In this document: positions 60,195-64,000 of the stretch, piece by piece | Layout: each line of letters starts with the position of its first letter | How positions within the stretch are numbered: the stretch's first letter is position 1 | Made by a program: the position numbers and the translations under genes | Notes under the pieces: generated by a model | Database searches by the model: none | What the model was told of the DNA's origin: nothing | Seen by the model: only the letters and a program-made list of their open reading frames with translations | Assembly (NCBI RefSeq): GCF_000710915.1 | Contig: NZ_BAUA01000010.1 | Coordinates: 1 to 64,000, forward strand | Direction of reading: 5' to 3' | Length of the DNA stretch: 64,000 nt | From: Nocardia brasiliensis IFM 10847 | GTDB lineage: Bacteria > Actinomycetota > Actinomycetes > Mycobacteriales > Mycobacteriaceae

Positions 60195-60710
60195 CCGTCC
60201 AGGTCGGCGCGGCTGCGTGGGCGCGGCTGCGTTGGGCAACGGCTGCGCGGGCAACAACGGCACCGGCAACGACGGCGCGGCGCACGTTTCGTTGCGCCGC
60301 GCACGAAATCGTCGGCGAAACAGTGCGCGGGACGCGAATCTATGCGCGGCACGGCCGTCCAGGTCGGCGCGGCTACGCGGGTAACGACGGCGCGGGTAAC
60401 GACGGCGCGGGTGACGACTGCCCGGGCAACGACTGCGTGGGCGGGGCTAGGCAGGCAACGACGGTGCGGCGCACGTTTCGTTACGCCGCGCACGAAATCG
60501 TCGGCGAATCAGTGCGCGGGACGCGAATCTATGCGCGGCGCGGCCGTCCAGGTCGGCGCGGCTACGCGGGCGACGACTGCCCGGGTAAAGACTGGGTGGG
60601 CGGGGCTAGGCAGGCAACGACGGTGCGGCGCACGTTTCGTTGCGCTGCGCACGAAATTGTCGGCGAATCAGTGCGCGGGACGCCAATCTCTGCGCGGCGC
60701 GGGCGACCCG
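60195..60710. repeat. three imperfect tandem repeats (about 160-189 bp)
   Basis: CCGTCCAGGTCGGCGCGGCT recurs at 60195, 60355 and 60544; CGCACGTTTCGTT at 60281, 60470 and 60629. Each unit ends in a conserved block with a stem-loop (TTTCGT ... ACGAAA), and the substitutions in the third copy lie in its loop and flanks. Short internal repeats (GTAACGACGGCGCG) fill the middle. This occupies the gene-free stretch 60149-60832; the frame is open through it but the sequence is not protein-like. Confidence 0.8.
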
Positions 60711-60832
60711 ATCGTGTGCACAGCGCGCCGCCGCTGGTCGGCGTTGCTGTCGGCATCCTGTCCGGCCGGTCGGCGACCGGCCCGGGTGGCGGTCCTGTGC
60801 CCGGGCAGCGGTCCCGCACTCGGGACGGCGGG

Positions 60833-62353
60833 ATGAAACGAGGGGGCCAATGGGACCGGTCGGGCAGAATGCTGGGTGACAGCGGACGATCGGGTTGGAA
60901 GCGGGTGCCAGCGATGCTGACGAACGGAGACGGAAGGCTGGGCGCGGCCGCGGTCGGGATAGCGGCGCTCGGCGTCGGCGAGGCGATCGCCGCGACCAGA
61001 GGCGGTTCGCTGATCGACACCCTCGGGCGGGCCATGATCGACGTCACGCCGGTGCCGGTGGTGGAAGCCACCGTCGCAATGTCGGGCCGGCACGACAAGG
61101 CGGCCACCCGGCTGGGCGTCGGCGCGGGCGCGGTGGCGGCGACCGTCGGACTCGGTGCGCTGCCGCAGCGATTGCGCACCCCCGCCGCGGTCGCGTTCGG
61201 GGCCGGTGCCGCGGCGCTGGCGACCCGGCTGTCCACCCGCTCCACGTCCACTGTCGCGGGCGCGGTCGCCGCGGCCGGGGTGCTGGCCACCGGACTGCCC
61301 CGGCGGCCGCGTGGACTGCTGCGCACGCTCGCCTGGGCGGCGGCGGGCGGCGGGATGTTCGCGGCCGCGCACACCCTGCATCACGATCTGGATCGCAAGC
61401 AGGACAACGATATTCGTCGGGTCGGGCCGATGGGAGCGCTCGGCGTCGTACCCGAGGACGGCCTGGAGGGCGAGCCCGGCCTCTCGCCCTTGGTCACCGC
61501 GGCCCGGCGGATGTACGTCGCCGACGTGAACCTGCGTCCGCCCCGGATCGATCCGATCCACTGGCGACTGTCGGTCACCGGCAAGGTCGCCCACCCGTTG
61601 CGCCTGTCGTTGGCCGAATTGGCCGAGGACGCGGTGGAATTCGACGCCGTCATGGTGTGCGTGCACAACCGTCCCGGCGAGGGACGGGCGGCGAACGGGC
61701 GCTGGTTCGGCGTTCCGCTGGCCGATCTGCTGAAGCACGCGATCCCGGAGACCGGCGCGACCAGGCTGGTCACCAAAGCCGTTGACGGCTACACGATCTC
61801 GCTGCCGGTCGAGCCGCTGCGTTCCGGCGAATGGCCGGGCTACGTGGTGATCGGCATGAACGGTGAACCGCTCACGCCCGCCCACGGTTTCCCCGCCCGC
61901 GTTTTCGTACCGGGTCTGTACGGCCAGTACACCGGCGCGAAATGGCTGGGGGAGCTGGAGCTCGCCGACGACAGCCACGTCGACTACTGGTGGAAGCGGG
62001 GCTGGCCCGCCGGGCCGCTGTGGGTGTCTCCGCAGGCCCGCATCGACGTCACCGCGCCGGGCCGGACGGCCGCCGGCACCACCACCGTCGCGGGTGTCGC
62101 CTGGGCGCCACCGCACGGCGTATCAGGTGTGGAAGTTCGTATCGGTCAAGGTGATTGGTTCCCCGCCGAGCTCGGTACCGAACTCGCCCCGGCCGCGTGG
62201 CGGCGCTGGCGCACCACCGTAGACCTCCCGCCGGGCGAACACGTCGTGCAGGCCCGCGCCATCAGCCGTGCCGGTGACGTCCAGGAAGGCAAGCATCGCG
62301 CGCCCTTCCCGACGGGCCCGTCGGGCTTCCACACGGTCACCGTCCAGGCCTGA
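60833..62353 (+). CDS. membrane-fused molybdopterin-dependent oxidoreductase (sulfite-oxidase-like)
   Basis: 506-aa protein. About four hydrophobic segments in the first 190 residues, then the molybdopterin domain with the cysteine loop MVCVHNRPGEGRAANGRWFGVPLADLL and HGFPARVFVPGLYGQYTGAKWLGELE; a Mo-co dimerisation-like domain ends it. The Mo ligand is probably the cysteine in VCVHN. Outer-face location inferred. The start may be ATG 60833, or ATG 60914 (MLTNGDGRLGAAAVG). The substrate is unknown. Confidence 0.85.
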   Translation: MKRGGQWDRSGRMLGDSGRSGWKRVPAMLTNGDGRLGAAAVGIAALGVGEAIAATRGGSLIDTLGRAMIDVTPVPVVEATVAMSGRHDKAATRLGVGAGAVAATVGLGALPQRLRTPAAVAFGAGAAALATRLSTRSTSTVAGAVAAAGVLATGLPRRPRGLLRTLAWAAAGGGMFAAAHTLHHDLDRKQDNDIRRVGPMGALGVVPEDGLEGEPGLSPLVTAARRMYVADVNLRPPRIDPIHWRLSVTGKVAHPLRLSLAELAEDAVEFDAVMVCVHNRPGEGRAANGRWFGVPLADLLKHAIPETGATRLVTKAVDGYTISLPVEPLRSGEWPGYVVIGMNGEPLTPAHGFPARVFVPGLYGQYTGAKWLGELELADDSHVDYWWKRGWPAGPLWVSPQARIDVTAPGRTAAGTTTVAGVAWAPPHGVSGVEVRIGQGDWFPAELGTELAPAAWRRWRTTVDLPPGEHVVQARAISRAGDVQEGKHRAPFPTGPSGFHTVTVQA

Positions 62354-62359
62354 CCAAGA

Positions 62360-62416
62360 TCAGGGGGAACTGGTGGCGGGCGGCTCTCGGGCGATGCCGC
62401 CACCAGTTCCCCCTGA
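62360..62416. terminator. perfect 20-bp hairpin between convergent genes
   Basis: Positions 62360-62379 (TCAGGGGGAACTGGTGGCGG) are exactly complementary to 62397-62416, with a 17-base loop. It separates the oxidoreductase gene and the MerR-family gene and should end transcription from both sides. Confidence 0.85.
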
Positions 62417-62422
62417 GCGCGG

Positions 62423-63241
62423 TCACTTGGCGACGATGGGCTCCTGGAGTTCGGTCACCCAGCCGCTCTGGTCCTCGGTGTAGACGAGGGTGACCTCGCG
62501 GCTGGGACCGGTGGTGCGATAACCGTTTTCGTCGATCCAGCGACCGAGCGCCTGCCACGGTTCCAGCACCTCGTTCATGCTGCCCTTGTGCACCACCGTG
62601 GCCGCCTTCGCGACGGCCGGCAGGTCGACGATCTCGAAATCGTAGGCCGCGCTGGGTTCGACATCGACCGGCATGGCGGCGTGCGCGAGCACCGAACCGT
62701 CTTCGCGCTGTTCGTAATACGCGATGCCGCACCCGACGGTCGGTACGCCCGCAACCTCCAGCCTGCGGCAGATGTCCTCGAACAGCGGCCCGATCACCGG
62801 GCCGATCGAGCCGGGCTCGAAATCGCCTGCGGTATCGGACAGTACGGCCACCCGAACGGCGGGCAGGGGTTTGACGATCACATCATGGACGGGCATGGCG
62901 CCTTCCTTCTCGATGATGCGGAGCCTCGATTCGACCTGGGCGAGCCGGGCGTTGTCGCTCGCGATGCGCTGCTCCAGCTCGCCGCGGCGCAGCGTGAGCA
63001 TGCCGCGCAGTTCCGCGGCCGTGACCTTGTCGTCCAGGATGCGGCCGACCTGGTCCAGCGTGAAGCCGAGCTCCTTGAGTGCGACAACGCGATTCAGCCG
63101 GGCCAGCTGCCCGCCCGAGTAGTAGCGGTAGCCGCTGGACGCATCGACCCGATCCGGGCGCAACAGTCCGATGGCATCGTAGTGGCGCAGCATGCGCACC
63201 GACACCCGTCCGTGTCTGGCGAAGTCTCCGATGGTGAACAT
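62423..63241 (-). CDS. MerR-family regulator with GyrI-like effector domain
   Basis: 272-aa protein. N-terminal MerR helix-turn-helix (MFTIGDFARHGRVSVRMLRHYDAIGLLRPDRVDASSGYRYY), a coiled-coil dimer helix around residues 75-113, then a GyrI/BmrR-type drug-binding domain with VRVAVLSDTAGDF and YYEQREDGSVLAHAAM. It senses small cationic or aromatic ligands in relatives. No neighbouring target is obvious. Confidence 0.9.
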   Translation of the reverse strand: MFTIGDFARHGRVSVRMLRHYDAIGLLRPDRVDASSGYRYYSGGQLARLNRVVALKELGFTLDQVGRILDDKVTAAELRGMLTLRRGELEQRIASDNARLAQVESRLRIIEKEGAMPVHDVIVKPLPAVRVAVLSDTAGDFEPGSIGPVIGPLFEDICRRLEVAGVPTVGCGIAYYEQREDGSVLAHAAMPVDVEPSAAYDFEIVDLPAVAKAATVVHKGSMNEVLEPWQALGRWIDENGYRTTGPSREVTLVYTEDQSGWVTELQEPIVAK

Positions 63242-63300
63242 AACGACTCCCGGTCTATGGCCTCACACGGTGTCAGGGTCAAGCGGCGCCCGGCATTCGA

Positions 63301-64000
63301 TCAGAAGCGGCCGCCGCGGCTGATGCGCCGCGACCCGGACGAGCCGCCGTAGGAGCCAGCGCCCCAGCCGCCCGATCCGGAACGGCGGCCGCCGCTCGCG
63401 GCGCCGCGCAGCAGTCCGTCGATCAGGATGCCGCCGAGTACCGCGCCCGCCTGCGCGGTGCCCGACGGTGGTCGACTCGCCTCCCAGGCCCGCACGCTGG
63501 CCTGCGCAGCCTGCAGCGCGCGTCCGCCGAGTTCGGCGGCGGCCTGGGCGTTGGACAGCGCCTGTACCGGATCGGTGGGACTCAGCTGCTGCGCCGCCGC
63601 GAGATTGCGCTGCGCCTCGGACAACCGGGTGCGCGCCTCGGCGTCGATTCCGCCGCGCCGGGTGGTGATGTAGTCGGCCGCCGCGCGCACCCGGGTGCCC
63701 GCGTCGGTGAGTGCGCGGTCGAGCCGCCGGCGCAGATCCTCGGCGGCGAGTTTGCGGTCGGTGGCCGCGGCGATGGCACGATCCAGGTCGGTGTCGGCGG
63801 CCACGGCATCATGGAAGGCGTCCAACGGGTCGGCCTCCGCAGCCGCCGCGGCCTTGGTCAGCGCCGTTTGCGCCGCAGCGGTCGCGGCGGCCAGTTCCGG
63901 GCCGCCGTACTCGGAAAGCTCGGTGGCGGAGGCGATATCGCGGCGCAGCTCGTCCAGCACGGCGGGCAGTCCGTCGCGGGCCTGCTGGATATCGGTCGCG
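63301..64000 (-). CDS. TPM-domain-type protein, C-terminal part (5' end outside window)
   Basis: The minus-strand frame is open to the window end; an internal ATG at 63960 is not a family start. The visible 232 codons are alpha-helical with alternating charges (a coiled-coil-like middle: LRRRLDRALTDAGTRVRAAADYI ... EAQRNLAAAQQLSPTDP), then a Gly/Ser/Arg-rich end including SSGSRRISRGGRF. This is the C-terminal part of nocardial TPM-domain (YgcG-like) proteins, whose N-terminal TPM domain and membrane helices would lie upstream. No stop is lost. Confidence 0.75.
   Translation of the reverse strand, partial: ATDIQQARDGLPAVLDELRRDIASATELSEYGGPELAAATAAAQTALTKAAAAAEADPLDAFHDAVAADTDLDRAIAAATDRKLAAEDLRRRLDRALTDAGTRVRAAADYITTRRGGIDAEARTRLSEAQRNLAAAQQLSPTDPVQALSNAQAAAELGGRALQAAQASVRAWEASRPPSGTAQAGAVLGGILIDGLLRGAASGGRRSGSGGWGAGSYGGSSGSRRISRGGRF

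Noticed and set aside
60323..60832. A 170-residue N-terminal extension of the molybdo-oxidoreductase through the repeat array
   Set aside because: The frame is open, but the translated repeats are Arg/Gly-rich with no fold, and related proteins start near the hydrophobic segments.

Overview
The window is high-GC actinobacterial DNA, most likely Nocardia or a close relative. Evidence: GTG/TTG starts and ATGA/GTGA overlaps are common; ESX (type VII) genes such as EspG-, EbfC- and WXG-like proteins sit beside DUF3558 and other lipoproteins; and the gene order matches the conserved mycobacterial/nocardial backbone sirA-cysH-cysDN-sirohydrochlorin chelatase / hemW / hrcA-dnaJ-rsmE / phoH-ybeY-CNNM-CDA-like-era-(amidase)-recO-uppS-YbjN / zur-smtB / glyS.

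Layout. 1-7 kb: the 3' part of a membrane-anchored Hsp70-like protein whose gene end has been tandemly duplicated (about 144-bp units), a 45-bp tandem repeat, a HAD phosphatase, the sigK-rskA sigma/anti-sigma pair, a VOC protein with a divergent WYL regulator, and a TetR regulator. 7-13.4 kb: an assimilatory sulfate operon on the minus strand (sirA, cysH, a 26-aa micro-gene, cysD, cysN, chelatase). It is preceded by a short leader peptide with the cluster VCSACC that looks like a cysteine-sensing attenuator. A divergent SnoaL-like gene has a near-perfect SoxR box. 13.7-19.4 kb: hemW, a phosphoglycerate-mutase-like phosphatase, an XRE/TPR regulator and an EamA transporter. 19.4-29.8 kb: an accessory island of ESX-related genes, lipoproteins, an XRE-DUF5753 regulator and decayed small genes.

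30-58 kb: conserved housekeeping genes for heat-shock control, 16S rRNA modification and maturation, recombination, decaprenyl diphosphate synthesis, zinc control and glycyl-tRNA synthesis. They are interrupted by insertions: an MFS/LysR pair; a GH25 lysozyme and a phospholipase A2; a decayed amidase; an alpha/beta-hydrolase-TetR operon with a perfect operator; an ABC exporter with a DesKR-type two-component system; and a TetR/membrane-protein pair with duplicated operators. 58-64 kb: tenA, a PapA5-like acyltransferase, a three-copy repeat array, a membrane-fused molybdopterin oxidoreductase, a MerR regulator, and the end of a TPM-type protein that runs off the window.

No tRNA, rRNA, CRISPR array or intact insertion sequence was recognised. 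All assignments come from reading the sequence and from family knowledge; no database search was run.
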